Numbered from the stretch's first letter, positions 19,492 to 31,499 are shown. The stretch: 64,000 nucleotides of DNA from Ricordea florida (GCA_949710005.1 OX453275.1:14606195-14670194); one strand, 5' to 3'. Program-made: numbers and translations. Notes: generated by a model from the sequence alone, not told the origin.

Positions 19492-22008
19492 TTAAAGTAA
19501 TTTTTTTAATTGAACACAGTTTGTACAACAAGTAATCCCAAAATGTTCTGGAAGAATCACTTTCTTGGACTTAAGATTGGCAACATCAATATCAAGGTTT
19601 ATGTGGGAGCCATGAGGTGGCAACCAGTGAGGAATCACACAACATGGTATTAAATGGTATTCCTTCTTTGAGGGCCACCCAGAGACGATGGTTTCCTTCA
19701 GTGATATAGGCCTTTCCATCTTGCAGATCACAAGAGATAATTATTGGTTCCTGAAAGCCATTTTTCAAAATGAAATGCTAATGACTTGGTCAAGATGGTC
19801 ATGATTATTTCCAGATTTTGGTGTTACTGATCTGTCAAATTCTTTATAATCCCATAGGTCTTGTGTTTTTACCATTTGAAATTTAAACAAGTAGTCAAAG
19901 GAATCAGACAAAAACATTTTAGCCTGTACAGATTGTTTTTCACTATCTGTAGGTTCATGAAGTGTATTAAAGTACAAATCTGTGTTGATTGGTTTAAAAG
20001 ATTGGACGAAGTCATCCTCACTGTCACTTGAATCTATATTACTGTTGTGGATAACATTAATTGTTTCTTTAAAGGACTTAGTTTTAGGTTCCTTAACAGT
20101 GGGTGGCTTTTATTTGCCCAGCTAGTAGCGTATGGGTCATGACTTTGTTGGGTGTTCCAGCTTTTTGCCTTTTCTTCTATATCACCTTGCTTATCTTGTT
20201 TTGAAAAGGAATCAAATAGATGTGGGATTGAGTTAATAATATCTTCAGATAAATCCTACTTTTGAGAATTGTCTGAATTTGACTGGGTTGTGTAAGTTGC
20301 ACATCCTTGTTTTTGTTGAAACATGTTTTGAGCCTTTTTGTATTCATTCTCTATTTTAATGGGTTGCAAAAAGAAAGGCTGACATGACATACATATGTAG
20401 TCTATACTAGATCCATTGCAAGGATCTATACATGTATACAAGTCATTGTGTAATTTATCTGTCTTATTATTTATTTCATCCAAAAAGTTGCAAGCCACTG
20501 AAAACTGGTTATTAAAAATAATTATGTTATGTTTCTTGCAGGGAACATCACTGGTTAGGCAAACCTTATTGTTACATTGTGAGCATGTCACAATACATGG
20601 TGTTGATTTCAGAATACCTCCCTGGACGTCACTGCGTGATCTTGAGGAACTTTTTCCCTTTGTAGGCTTGTGCCCTCTAGGTGGTAAACTGGCATAATGT
20701 TTATCACATACTCTAAGATTCTTGACAATTTCAAAATCAGATGTTATGTCCTCAGGGGTACATTTCATTTCATACTGCCCAATCATACTATCAAATTTAT
20801 GAGAACCAACCTCATTTTCACATCCCTTTAAACAGCATTGTATACCTCCAATCAACCGTCCATGCATAATCACTGTTCCAGTTATTTCATTCAAAGGTAA
20901 ATAATCACGCAATGGCTTGCCACAACATGACAAACAATACAGATCAGTTGTTATCTTGAATTTGCTATTTACTTGAGATCTTAAATCTCTCACAGTTCCA
21001 TATGGTGCAAACGTAAATATGTGGGCTTTACCTGTTATATCAATTACTGAGATGGTTTTCACAAACCTTTTTGGCCTTATCACCATGCTGAATAGAAAAC
21101 CTGGATGGTGTAATTCAACCATTTTTGCACAGGGATAAGTTAACAGTACACCAAAGCAAAGATACAAAATGGGAAAAAACAGTGGCAATTTTAAACAGTG
21201 TCTAGAGTTAGCATCAAAGCTCTCCCCCAGTGCCATTACTGACACAACATATGAGCCTACAAGAAATAGATATGGTAGGGCTGATATGGTCAAAATAATA
21301 GCAACAGCCAACAAGTAAACAGGAGCAGAATGAAACTCGCAGTCTAATACTAAATTATTGGTTGTACCAAGGTTGAACAAAATACCATGAAAAACAAGAA
21401 GGAATGTTGTAATTAGACTTGAACGAAAACACTTTGATTTTTTATGCCAGAAATATTGTAAAGTGGATCAAGCAAAGATAAAAAATACTTTCAAAATAAT
21501 AACAGCAGGGAATAGCAGTATCTCCAGCACCCAATTCAACAATGTATTGTACTTAACCATTAGCCTTAAGCAAATCCTGTACAGTACATTGCAGTAAAAC
21601 AGGAAAATAAGTGTACCGATAATACATGTCAAGGCTAAAATAGAAATAAAGAGGTTTGACATGTAAACGTTTTGAAAAAGCCTTACTTTGTACTGTATTA
21701 AAAAAATAGACAATATGAAAGAGACTACCATTTTTGGTACATCCATATTTTGACTGAAGAACAAATCATGTACATGTAATGCCCAAGGGGAGTGAGCTAT
21801 TTTTTCCTCATAAGATTTTGAAGGGATATGGAGGGAACATGGCAGTTTTAACCAGGCCTGGGAAAGTAAGCAACGTGACTGCTAACACAGCATGAGCACA
21901 CAGGGTAGCCATCACAAGAAGCACAAAATAATGAACTTGTGGGCTAAAAAGCCAAGAAATGTCAAATAGTAAGTTATACAGCACAAGCCTGTCACCAAAT
22001 ACATACAC
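19492..22008 (-). pseudogene. Transposon cargo gene: multi-TM region + ubiquitin-like domain + ParB/Srx-like motif
   Basis: A likely exon opens at 21857 after a pyrimidine-rich acceptor (CTTACTTTCCCAG) and stays in one frame to 20259, except for TGA at 21470-21468. TAG at 20258-20256 follows, then the same frame continues to a frameshift near 20110. Order: at least five hydrophobic segments (for example LFISILALTCIIGTLIFLFY and YLLAVAIILTISALPYLFLV), then a ubiquitin-like fold at about 21065-20844. That domain starts FVKTISV and ends GRLIGG, close to ubiquitin's terminal RLRGG. A Ser/Arg linker, Cys pairs (CSQCNNKVC, CMSC) and an acidic region (SDSEDDFVQSF) follow. Near 19640-19760 is EPIIISCDLQDGKAYI with EGNHRLWVAL, the ParB/sulfiredoxin-like signature, followed by a frameshift and HWLPPHGSHINLDID. 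Upstream, 22008-21858 may hold another hydrophobic exon. All breaks are simple, so decay is recent. Function unknown. Confidence 0.55.
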
Positions 22009-22228
22009 AACACCATACTTTTATTGATCATTATAATTTTCCTCCTACCTTATACTAAAACAATGCACCTTTTTTCACTACACTACTTTTTTTTATTTAA
22101 GGTTTTTTAACTTATTTTTTCTATTATTTTTTCTATTATTTTTTCCTTAATTATAAAATTATTGTTTTATTACACTAAATTAATTTTTAATATTATTAAC
22201 TAAATGGAATTTGATCAACAAGACAGCA

Positions 22229-22680
22229 TTAGCCAGCACAATTTATGCACAGGCAGTCAACAGCCGACAAATACCTTGGGACACAAGGATAAAAGCCACC
22301 AAGTAAATCTGAATGCAGCCAGTCAAAGATCAGCGCAAAATTTAGACCACTTAGCCAGCAAGTCAACAGCCACAAAAACGTTTTATACCAAGGCAGCCAA
22401 CAAGGCAGCAATTCTTTTTAGACAGGCAATAAACAAGCCACCATGTAAGCCCCTAAATGAAGACAGACAGAAAGCCAACAAAATTTGACCACAGACAATC
22501 AAAATGCCAACAGAATTTAATCCCAGTAAGTAGAAAAACACTAGTACTGCCAGGCATTTAATCACTAACGCAAAATTTAGACCAAACAGCCAGCAAAATT
22601 TAACACAGGCAGTCGAATTAGCACAGTTTAGACACACAGGCCGTCAACTACCCCACAAAATTTAAAAATACCAGCATTCA
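22229..22680. repeat. Degenerate minisatellite (about 40-bp units)
   Basis: Repeated words CAGCRCAAAATTTAGACCA, AGCCAGCAA and CAGGCAGTCAACAGCC recur irregularly. The 94-codon plus-strand ORF here is simply a translation of this repeat. Confidence 0.6.
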
Positions 22681-23419
22681 ACCAGCTAACAGCTAGTAAA
22701 CATAGAGTCTTGACCTTTCACCAAGCCAACAAAGTTTGACTCGCGGGAAATCAAAACGACACCTTCGCACTCAAAAGGATTGATGAGCAAAATGGCTCAT
22801 CACATTGAGAAGAACTAACAATGGCTAGAAAGGTATATTAAAAAGGAACAAAACCTCCTATTATGAGCTCCTTTTGTTAAAAACTTGATGAAAAAACGGC
22901 GGGCGTTTTGGGTGGCCTTTACTCAACCCGAAGTCAAGATGGCGGTCAACCCGATTTGTTTTCAATAAAATTTGGAACAAAAACGCGCACAAAACAACAA
23001 ACAGTTCTACTCACAGACAATATCCACAACAAAGCTTGCACACTTATGCAAAATTAGTGAATAATAGCGCAATAATAGCTTGTACTATCCTCCTTTTTGT
23101 TTCGATTCAATGCCGTCCCGACGTTTAATTGAGCAAGCCAAACGAAGCCTTGACTTGTTGCTATGTGACGTCACACTGGCAGTGATGAGTCGGTCGCCGA
23201 CAGACATTCGAAAACAATAGAGTCACCCCCTCCCTCCTGGTCTGGCCTTAGACCTAAAGCTATATTTAAAGAAAGGTTGTATGTTCTCAACGCAAGATTT
23301 TGACTTACAAGAAGCTTCTTAAAGCTTTGCCAGAAAGTAGAAACAACTCTACAGGACCAGAAAAGATGAATTAGGTTTTCTTTCTCATGCAGTTTTGCAG
23401 AAACTACAAAGATCGTTAT

Positions 23420-25880
23420 CTTTTATTCCTACTTTTTAACTCGTGGATACGCGAAGCGTATTTGCGAGTTTTTGTGGGGACTCCGATATGCAAATTGTCA
23501 CTCACTCACTCACTCACTCCAGTGTAGACACACTTCGTAATTAGTCGGATAGAACTCGGGGGCACCGATATGAAGACGACAATTGTCGTCACCGAAGTCA
23601 CCAAAGTCTGTTGATGAAAGTTCACGCTGAAAGTGTATCGTACCGTTGCCAGAGTTTGTAATGATTTTGTAGCTTAAGAGGACGATTAGCGAGGCCCTGT
23701 TAGGGGTAAATTTCGACAAGCGACATGGCCTTGAAACGGCGACATGAAGGAGCTGAAATGGCGACGAACGACGAGCCGCTCACGGGAAATTACGACAGCG
23801 ACCTTCGACCTTCCGAAATTGCGACGTGATAAAAGGTTTGAAACTCAGACGCGCGACATAAAGAACCTCACTAACAGGGCCTCATTAGCGGTCTTACTAA
23901 AATCAAAAGGAGTTTAAATGTTTCCAGTTAGAACAATGGCCAACTTGGAGACTGAATTTCATGATCCTTTGACTCGGCCAGGCGCTAAACGTGACCAGAT
24001 GATAACTATTCGCTCTTCCGACATCGACCACCCCCAAGATTACAAGCAGTATATGAATTTCAGTTGGCTCAAAAGTGATCTGAAGATGAGAAAGTCTCTT
24101 GCTAATGTAGTAAGCTTTGATGAGAACTCATAGAGCGAAATGAGCACTTGAATTAGAACTTATACGAACGAAATGAGTACTTACTTATTGAAAACAGAAT
24201 AAATTGACGAATCCATGATGTGAAACCAAAGAACTTCTGTGGCCAACCTGGATAAGAAACATCGCATGTAGGACTTTTCTACTGATTTAAGTGTGAGTAC
24301 TAACAGGAATGGAGTTGTAGAAGTATTGGGACGGCCAAGAAGTATTTCAACATTTACTTGTAAATATGAAGGCGCCTGCCGTGACGGAGAACCATGAAGG
24401 TTACAATGTAACAAAGTCATCAAAGGGTTTGAAAAGAGTAAGTCATGTAGAAAATGTATTAAGCGTTATGTTATATACCATCAACCACAAGCCTTTTCAA
24501 TGAAAAGTTTTCTGTCTATTGATTTCCGGATTTACCTTGAAGTGAACTAGATTGTGTTGAAGTAAACATGTTGGAAAAGTAGGCTTACCTGTTTTGCTTA
24601 CTGTTGTGTGACTCATCATATTTACATTGTAAAAACAAGAAGTTAATAAGCATAAAGACAGATATGTATTGCTGTATTAATGACGAAAGTGTGATTCAGC
24701 CTTTTAGGTGCGACCCTGTATATTTATGGACTTGCTGTGATCAGTTGGTATAGATCATCAGTTACAAAGTGTGATGATAACAAAGACACTAAGTCAGTGC
24801 ACCAAAAATTTACTAGCTGTATGCATAACAGGTAAAACTAGTGTAGAAAATATGGAATGGGTTTTGCCAACCTGCCATTCAAACCTAAGTTGCCAATCTG
24901 TTCTGAGTGTTCTCCAATACATGTGTGTCTGTTCTAAGGCTACCAAAATGTGGTTTCCTGTGGAGGTGGAGAATCATCTCTAATGATAGCAATGTTCAAT
25001 GTACCAGCTGATGTGAATTCAGTTGTTTACACTCTATCTACACCTATAAATGAATTCTAAGCAATTCTTATCAAATTGAAAAGAAAATTAAGTCACAAGC
25101 ACCATTATAAGTTTTAAAGTGTTAGACCAAGAAAGTGTTGAAACCAATGAACTCTTTTAAAATGAGCATATACTGATAAGTCGAGGAGAAGTGGCTGAAT
25201 AATATGTAAATAGCGCAGCTATAAACGAACACAATGATTGGGAAGTGTTTCTTAACTCCAGGAGTAAACAAATAGATGCACCATATTCCAAGGAATCTAT
25301 CGAAGAACATGCCAACAAAACTAAACAATTGAAGCTGTTATTACTGATTCTAAAAAAGATGATATTGATGATGGATAGTGCGAAGTCGAGGACTGCCATT
25401 CAGGTGCCTTAGATTCATCAGCTGGGCAATCCTACATGGTTTTGTTCATTTATCAGCTGCAGAATCAAGATGAATATTTCTGTTGAAAACATTGAATAGA
25501 CTTGTAGGCAACAAAAACTATAATGATGATAAAATTAACAATGTCATGGCAACAAAAGTCAGACCTTATTCAGAGGGACCCTGTTACATGTGTTAGAAAC
25601 TTTGAACACACAGACAGTGAGCAACAGGATACCAGAACTACATTTGGTTTTGGCTCCATTTAATCCTGTACCCTAATGTTAAGTTATCAAATTTTTTAAC
25701 AACTGTATGCTTGCCGCCTGCCTTATAACTGATGCCTAGTGTAGTCAAATAATTGGCGTCATGTACTCACTGTATGTTTATTTCGAAAAGCCACTCTGGT
25801 CCCTGGTCACATTTATGTTGTGATTATAGATTATTAAAATTATCTTCAAGTTCATTCGATCACAACTATGAAAAAACACT
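23420..25880. other. No gene recognised; short microsatellite and decayed sequence
   Basis: (ACTC)n at 23499-23520 and a small palindrome GGATACGCGAAGCGTATTTGCG at 23445-23470 (partial). 23918-25880 has only short, interrupted frames without domains, possibly an ancient decayed retroelement. I cannot support any gene. Confidence 0.4.
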
Positions 25881-27353
25881 TCGTTAATTTTGTAAACATA
25901 TCCACGAGTTCACCATAGTCCTACTTTGATTTAAGAAAGTTGCCAATCGTCTATGCAGCAATTTAAATTGAAATACAATTAGTTTTGTAGATCTAGTACA
26001 CTGGAAAGATAGCTGGTACGCCGCTCTCCAGTCTATTGGTTCATGGGCTTTAAAGGCACAATCCCTAGCCCATTTTTCTTGACTATTAGTTGGACACCTT
26101 TGTTTAAGACCAATTATCTTTTTATAGGCCTGTCTGCTTGGTTTACTTGCTTTCATAAATTTCGTATAAAAGCTTTCGTATTGTATATTTGAATTATTGC
26201 ATAAGGGTACTTTGATTTTTTGTTTTAAAACGGATAACAGCCCGTAAAAAGCAAGATAATTTGTTTCAGTGATACTATACCGATCTTTAAATTCAGAAAA
26301 GGATACAAAGTTATCTGAATCTTTCATCAAATGCGAAACCCTGTTTATCCCTTTTTGCTACCATTTTTCGTAAAAGATTTGTCTGTTATCAATTCTTATA
26401 AGGGAGTTGTGCCAAAGGCTCTGAGAACGAAAACGGTCTGTATTATTCTCGAAAGTGATTTCAGACCAAATATTTAAGATTTCCACAATAAATGGATAGG
26501 ATAAATTGACATACTTTGACAAGTCACTTTTGTTAAGGTTGCCGCTGAAAAAAGCTCTGCCGCCGTAGTTTCGGAGTTCTTAGTCAAAAAAAAGTTTCCA
26601 TTTTCCGTGATTGTTTATATCAGTATATTTTTTGACCCAGGTAGTTTTCAATCCTTTATTGAAAGATTCAATATCAATCATTTCTAAACCGCCTTTATCA
26701 TAGTCATTAATCATTACTTCCCTCTTAATTTTGTCGCCTTTACCGTCCCATAAGAAATCATAGAAGAGACTATTGATTTCCCTTAAGACACGGTGATTAG
26801 TCGTGAGGGGAGACAAAATGTATACAAGTTGGGACGCAATTAAACTTTTTAAAACATTAATTTTTCCAAAAAGGGTAAGTCGACGACACTCCCAACAGCT
26901 TAGGCTATTTTTTATTTTTATCAATTTTTCGTTGTAGTTCAGCTCTGCGGTTAGGTCGGGATTAGTCGAGAACCATACTCCAAGAGCTTTGGTCTTTCCT
27001 TTAACCCATTTTAGGTCTCTTTCTGGGCATAATTTGTCTTCTTTTTCGGCATTAGCACCAATCCAAAGGGCTTCCGTCTTTTTGTTCTTTAATTTAAGAC
27101 CAGACACCAATATATGCAGAGAAGATGTAAGAGATTCCCTAGAACCATCGAGTATTAAAGTGGTGTCATCCGCATACTGAGTAATTTTTATTTCACTTTC
27201 ATTCACAAAGATGCCTTTGATATTTTGGTTTTTCCTGATTGCGTCCGCTAGAACCCCAACACAAAGAATAAAAAGATACGGAGAAAGAGGGCAGCCCTGC
27301 CTTACTCCTCTTTCGAGCTTAAAAAAGTCGCTGGCCCATCCGTTATTAAGAAT

Positions 27354-28145
27354 GGCCGTTTTTATGCTAGAGACGTTAAAGTCGTCTAGACGCATTTAAC
27401 GTCTGAGACGTTAAAGCCGTCTGGTATAAAAACGGGACGCATAAAAGTAGACGATCTAACAGAAAAAAAAAACTTTTTTTCTGAAAAAGACTGGGTTCTA
27501 TCCTCGGAAGACACTGGACACGAGCAAACTCGGCGCCAAATAAACTTGAAGCGCGCGAATATACGAATAAAATAAACATGGCGGAATTACAAATTTTAAG
27601 TCCATTACTCGACGTCGCCAAGAAAGGCAAGATATGGAAATAAAAATGTTTTTAAAGAAGAAAAGTCAATCGAGAAAGCGGCTTTTGCAGGATATGGACG
27701 GAGAGCTAGATATGGTTTAGGCGCTTGGCTTGTGTGCCGTGGCTATGAAGAGACCAAGGAAAGGACGACGCGTGGATGAAGAAAGGAGTTCCTCGTGGTG
27801 GAGAAATGGTTACCAAAATTGGGACGATACTGCGTTCAAAACACGTTTGCGTACAAATCGAGCAACGTTTCAGTTCATTCTTGGCGAGCCAGTCGTCTGT
27901 GGACGAGTAAGGGCTAAATGCGTCCCAGTAAGGGCGTCCCCTTTTTATGCTAGAAGCATTTAACGTCTGAGACGTTAAAGTCGTCTGTTAAATGCGTCTA
28001 AACGACGCACTTAATAGAAGACGTTAAAGCTGTCAGACGTTAAATGCGTCTGTCTTATTTACCGTTTTTATACTAGACGTTAAAGTCGTCTCGAGACGAC
28101 TTTAGCGTCTCAGACGACTTTAACGTCTCTAGCATAAAAACGGCC
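27354..28145. mobile_element. PIF/Harbinger-type element inserted in LINE ORF2
   Basis: Perfect 34-bp inverted ends (27354-27387 and 28112-28145) begin GGCCGTTTTTATGCTAGAGA. They are flanked by AAT at 27351-27353 and 28146-28148, a 3-bp target duplication. Deleting the element plus one AAT restores the LINE codons exactly. Internal half-copies of the terminal repeat (GACGTTAAAGTCGTCT words at 27960-28110) suggest rearranged ends. The 3-bp duplication and the internal ORF fit Harbinger, though Harbinger usually targets TWA. Confidence 0.85.
27730..27963 (+). pseudogene. Harbinger-like transposase N-terminal fragment
   Basis: A 77-codon ORF. After a basic start (MKRPRKGRRVDEERSS) it has SWWRNGYQNWDDTAFKTRLR followed by NRATFQFILGEP, the WW-x-WDD-x-FK-x-R-x-TF pattern seen at the N-terminus of Harbinger nucleases. 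The catalytic DDE part is absent: the frame runs into the right-end repeats at about 27930. It is a relic showing that the element derives from an autonomous parent. Confidence 0.55.
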
Positions 28146-30212
28146 AATGCAGCTTTCTGTGTTATGGTAGCATAGTTTAATCCAGTTGATTAGTGATTGT
28201 CCAAAGTTGTAATATGTAAATGGTTTTTTAATGAAAGGCCACTCCACTGTATCAAATGCTTTTTCGAAGTCAAGAAAAAGTAAAAGACCAGGTTCTTTGT
28301 TAGTAAATGCGTAGTGGATTATGCTATCAGTGAGTCTAATATTCTCCCCGATAAACCTATCTTTAAGAAATCCAGTTTGATCGTTATCTACAACGTTCGG
28401 TAGAGCTTTTTTTAATCTGTTCGCAATAGCTTTGGTCGCAATTTTGTAGTCGCAATTCAAAAGGGTTATTGGTCTCCAATTACTCTTAATAAAGTAAGGT
28501 TCTGCATCTTTTTTGGGGATTAATTTAATGATTCCGCGTCTTTGGGTTACCGAAAGTTGACCTGTTTGATATGCAAAATTAATCGAGTTAACAAGTCCGA
28601 CAAATCGTTCCAGAAAACTTTATAAAATTCGGCAGGAATTCCGTCTGAACCTGGTGTTTTATTTGTTTCTGTATTTTTTAGGGCTTGTAAACATTCCTCT
28701 TTGGTCAGCAGGCCTTCGCATGACATTTTCTCGTCTGGGTTCAGCACCTTAGTATTGTTCTCGTCGAAAAACATGTCATTAACATAGGTGTCGTTGGTAT
28801 TCATATGAGAGCTATATAGATTGCTATAAAAGGATTCACACAGATTTAGGATTTCTTTGTCAGTGTTTACTGTTTCATCGTCGCTAATTTTTAGCTGGCT
28901 TATTACTCCCTGTTTGTAGTGCCTTTTTTCCATGTTTAAAAAGTATTTTGTATTTCTTTCTCCTTCATTATACCATCTACATTTTGATCTTAAGATCGCA
29001 CTGCGATACTCAATTATATTCTCCAATTCTGCCTTTTTTTTCCTAATTCCTGAGCCCCAACTTGTTTTGCATTTTCATCATCGCTTGTTGTTTCCATATA
29101 TATTTGCAAGTTGTTAATTGCTTTTTCTAGTTCTTCCTGTTTTGAAATTTTAGCTTTTTTGGAAGCTGCATATTCTAATGATCGTTCTCGGATTTTCATT
29201 TTTATCATCTCCCACAATAACGCGTGGTTCACAGTGTCATCATTTTGATATTCTTCTTTAACAGCTTGGATTGTTGATTTTATTTGGTTAACGTATTCAA
29301 TTTCGTTCAAGAAAGAGGTATTAAGTTTCCAAAAGCCTGGTCCTCTCGGATTCGAATGGACAGCTATACTGATATCGATCATTGAGTGGTCTGTTTTGTA
29401 TCCTGTCAAAATATCGGCGCGCATGACATCACACCTTAAGCTTTGGCTGACAAGAAAGAAATCTAGTCGGCATTGAATTTCGGGTTTCCTTCGGCGCCAG
29501 GTATATCTTAGGGAATCGGGATGTAGCACTTTCCAAGCATCAATCAAATCTAAGTTTTCCATAAATTCCCGAACGACTCTAACTGAATTATTGTGTGTTC
29601 TTGCGACGCCACCTTTCTTGTCTTTATCTAAATTAAGCACTAAGTTGAAATCGCCACCAATAACGACTTCTTCACATTGAAAATCTAATAAATGTTCGAA
29701 GAAGCCTTCGAAGAAAGCCACATCATCGTCGTTGGGAGCGTAAATGGTGGCCAGCGTTATATGCTTTTGGTTGGTTTCGATGTCGCAAATAATGGAACGT
29801 CCATTTGGATCACAGTACACTCGTTTCGTTTCGAAATCGAATGTATTATTAAAAAGAATTGCAACTCCTGCCTTAGCGCCTGTACAGCAACTAAAAAAGG
29901 ATTTGTAGCCCCATTCTGCCGACCACATAGTGGACGTGCTCTCGCAGCAATGAACTTCTTGTAGAAAATAAATGGAGCTATTTTTTGCCCTGAGCCAAGA
30001 GAACATTTCCTTTCTCTTTAGCATGTCTCCCAAGCCTCTTACATTAAGTGAGCATATTTTAAGATCCATTGATCCCTAAAATGTTAGAGATAAAAATTAT
30101 TTCTGCGAGCAGCTGAAGTGTCACGACCCTGTTTAAGATAATGCGGGTGATTGAAATTAACGGCTTTCTATAATAATCCTTAAACAAGCTAATTCTGTGT
30201 ATAAACGGTACT

Positions 30213-30251
30213 ATCAGTATCTGCTTCCAATGTTTGGAAGCAGATACTGAT
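30213..30251. repeat. Perfect 18-bp hairpin in the LINE inter-ORF spacer
   Basis: ATCAGTATCTGCTTCCAA and its exact complement TTGGAAGCAGATACTGAT are separated by TGT. The stem lies in the 540-bp spacer between ORF1 and ORF2 and would form in the RNA. Confidence 0.9.
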
Positions 30252-30610
30252 CTAAAGGCTAACCACAAAAAACGCGGATACAGAGCGGCTATGACAAGTA
30301 TAAAGCTTGGACAACCTAACACATATTCACAAAACAAAAAGCTAAGAACGAATATTGACTGCTTACCTATCCAGTGCATCGAAGTTTTTGCTTGGGCAGT
30401 TTCACACCATAGGTAAATAGCGTGTTTGATGCTCCGCTCCTTTTGCGGCGGCTAAGGATGTAATCAATTCTTTACGTTTTTGCAGCTTATCGAGCTTGTG
30501 TTTAGTAGAAATTAGGTGACAAGTATTAGGTGAGAAAAGGCATGCAAAAAAGACAAACAGACATAACAAAAAAAAACCTGTCCAAAATCTACATAATGTA
30601 AATTTGAAAA

Positions 30611-31499
30611 TTAAGCGAAAGGCTCGTCTTGAGAAATAAATTTTCCATCAACATATAATCTGTCCGGATATTTCTTACTGAAAAACGCTGTGTGACCCTT
30701 CTTCCTCGTTTTTCTCGCTGTTTTTTCCTCATAAGTCATAAAGTTCCTTAGGAATATCATCGAAGCCGGAAAAATCTTTTTTCTTCAGATGCTTGCGGGC
30801 TTGTGACATAACTTCTTCTCTATCCGTGTAGCGCAGAAATCTAGCAATAATTGGTCTAGGACCTTTGTTATTTGGCTTACCCAGACGGTGGATCCTTTGG
30901 AACTCTATCCTGTCTCTAGCGTTGCTGATCTTCAACTCTTGCTCTAGAAAGTTGTACACTTGCTTCGTGTCTTCGATCATGTTCGCGTCTCTGGTACCTT
31001 CGGCGACGTTGCTTGTATTTTCCTCTATTCCGAAGAGCTTTAAATTTTCTCTCCTATTGTAAGTTTCAAAGTACAGCAGGTTCATTTTAAGTTTCTCAGC
31101 TTCTAGTTTTACAGCCGCCGCCTCACGCTTCGCCTCTGCGATATCTCCCTCGTTAAAATCCACCCTTTCTTTGAGCTGGCTTACGTCTGTTTCGTTGCCT
31201 TCAGTTTTAACTTTCAGGTCCGCAACATCTTTTTCAAGGTTGGTTAACGCTTCTTCGATGTTGGCTACTGACAAGCATACGCTGTTCAGCCTGCTTTCTA
31301 TATTATCCAATTTATGCAATACCAAGTCCATCTTTGTGGCAATCTCTGCCGCCATTGCAGGTGATCGGCCCAACGCTTCGTCTCGCCTTCCACTATATTC
31401 TGACTCAGTGTGGTCTCGTGTCCTTTTTTCTTCAGGTATTTTGACATAAACGTCTGCAGATGGTGACCGAACTTTTCTCTTAAATAGGTTAGCAGACAT
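30611..31499 (-). pseudogene. LINE ORF1 (L1 ORF1p-like), 3' frameshift
   Basis: The first ATG is at 31499 (an upstream GTG frame opens at 31526). The N-terminus is basic. Residues about 60-145 are a long heptad coiled coil (ATKMDLVLHKLDNIESRLN, KEDV-like repeats, LKERVDFNEGDIAEAKREAA). The RRM-like nucleic-acid-binding domain follows: YNRRENLKLFGIEEN, IEFQRIHRLGKPN, GPRPIIARFLRYTDREEV. The frame stops at 30729, but the +1 frame continues coherently (RKTRKKGHTAFFSKKYPDRL, YVDGKFISQ) to TAA at 30613-30611, so one indel near 30735 truncates it. ORF1 proteins trimerise through the coiled coil and coat LINE RNA. Confidence 0.8.

Larger units (their letters stand above)
18444..23239. mobile_element. 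Large DNA transposon with perfect 8-bp target duplication
   Basis: Termini CAGGAGGGAGGGGGCG and its inverted partner (CACCCCCTCCCTCCTG) are flanked by identical GTCTGGCC at 18436-18443 and 23240-23247. Subterminal sequences also pair (CTGCCAGTGTGACGTCACG against the equivalent at 23165-23190). An 8-bp duplication with CAGG ends fits hAT-like or other 8-bp superfamilies, but no transposase is recognisable inside. The interior holds one large decayed minus-strand gene and a minisatellite. At 4,796 bp it looks like a non-autonomous carrier of non-transposase coding sequence. Confidence 0.85.
18037..23410 (-). pseudogene. LINE 3' fragment split by the 18444-23239 transposon
   Basis: On the minus strand, 23410-23248 encodes a decayed zf-RVT (LCSFCKTA, then ENLIHLFWSCRVVSTFWQSF after a 1-nt shift). 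It continues through the host-site duplication at 18443-18436 as NKQKLNFNLLVARYYIWSCR to about 18310. A 3' tail and A-run follow (T run at 18042-18050). Removing the inserted element and one 8-bp duplicate rejoins the frame. The 3' end lies a few bases from the TA flank of the Tc1/mariner element. Confidence 0.65.
25884..30069 (-). pseudogene. LINE ORF2: AP endonuclease + reverse transcriptase
   Basis: Starts at ATG 30069. Residues 1-235 (30069-29365) form the exonuclease-endonuclease-phosphatase domain with LNVRGLGD, FLQEVHC (catalytic Glu), GGDFNLVL and the TDHSMIDI end (Asp-His). The frame breaks near 29026. The reverse transcriptase begins with the TPGSDGIPAEFYKVFW block (about 28630), then GFLKDRFIGENIRLTDS and LFLDFEKAFDTVEWPF (first catalytic Asp) at about 28380-28240. 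After the insertion at 28145-27354 come GVRQGCPLSPYLFILCVG and ITQYADDTTLILDGS (YADD active site) at about 27310-27155. Thumb sequences follow to 26580, then another shift and a last piece at 26330-25884. Active-site residues are intact; the protein is broken by at least three frameshifts plus the insertion. Confidence 0.85.

Noticed and set aside
22204..22488. Gln/Asn/Lys-rich plus-strand ORF
   Set aside because: Follows the degenerate minisatellite repeat, not a conserved protein.
25122..25399. Hydrophobic minus-strand ORFs
   Set aside because: AT-rich sequence gives Phe/Ile/Leu-rich frames by composition; no continuity with neighbours.
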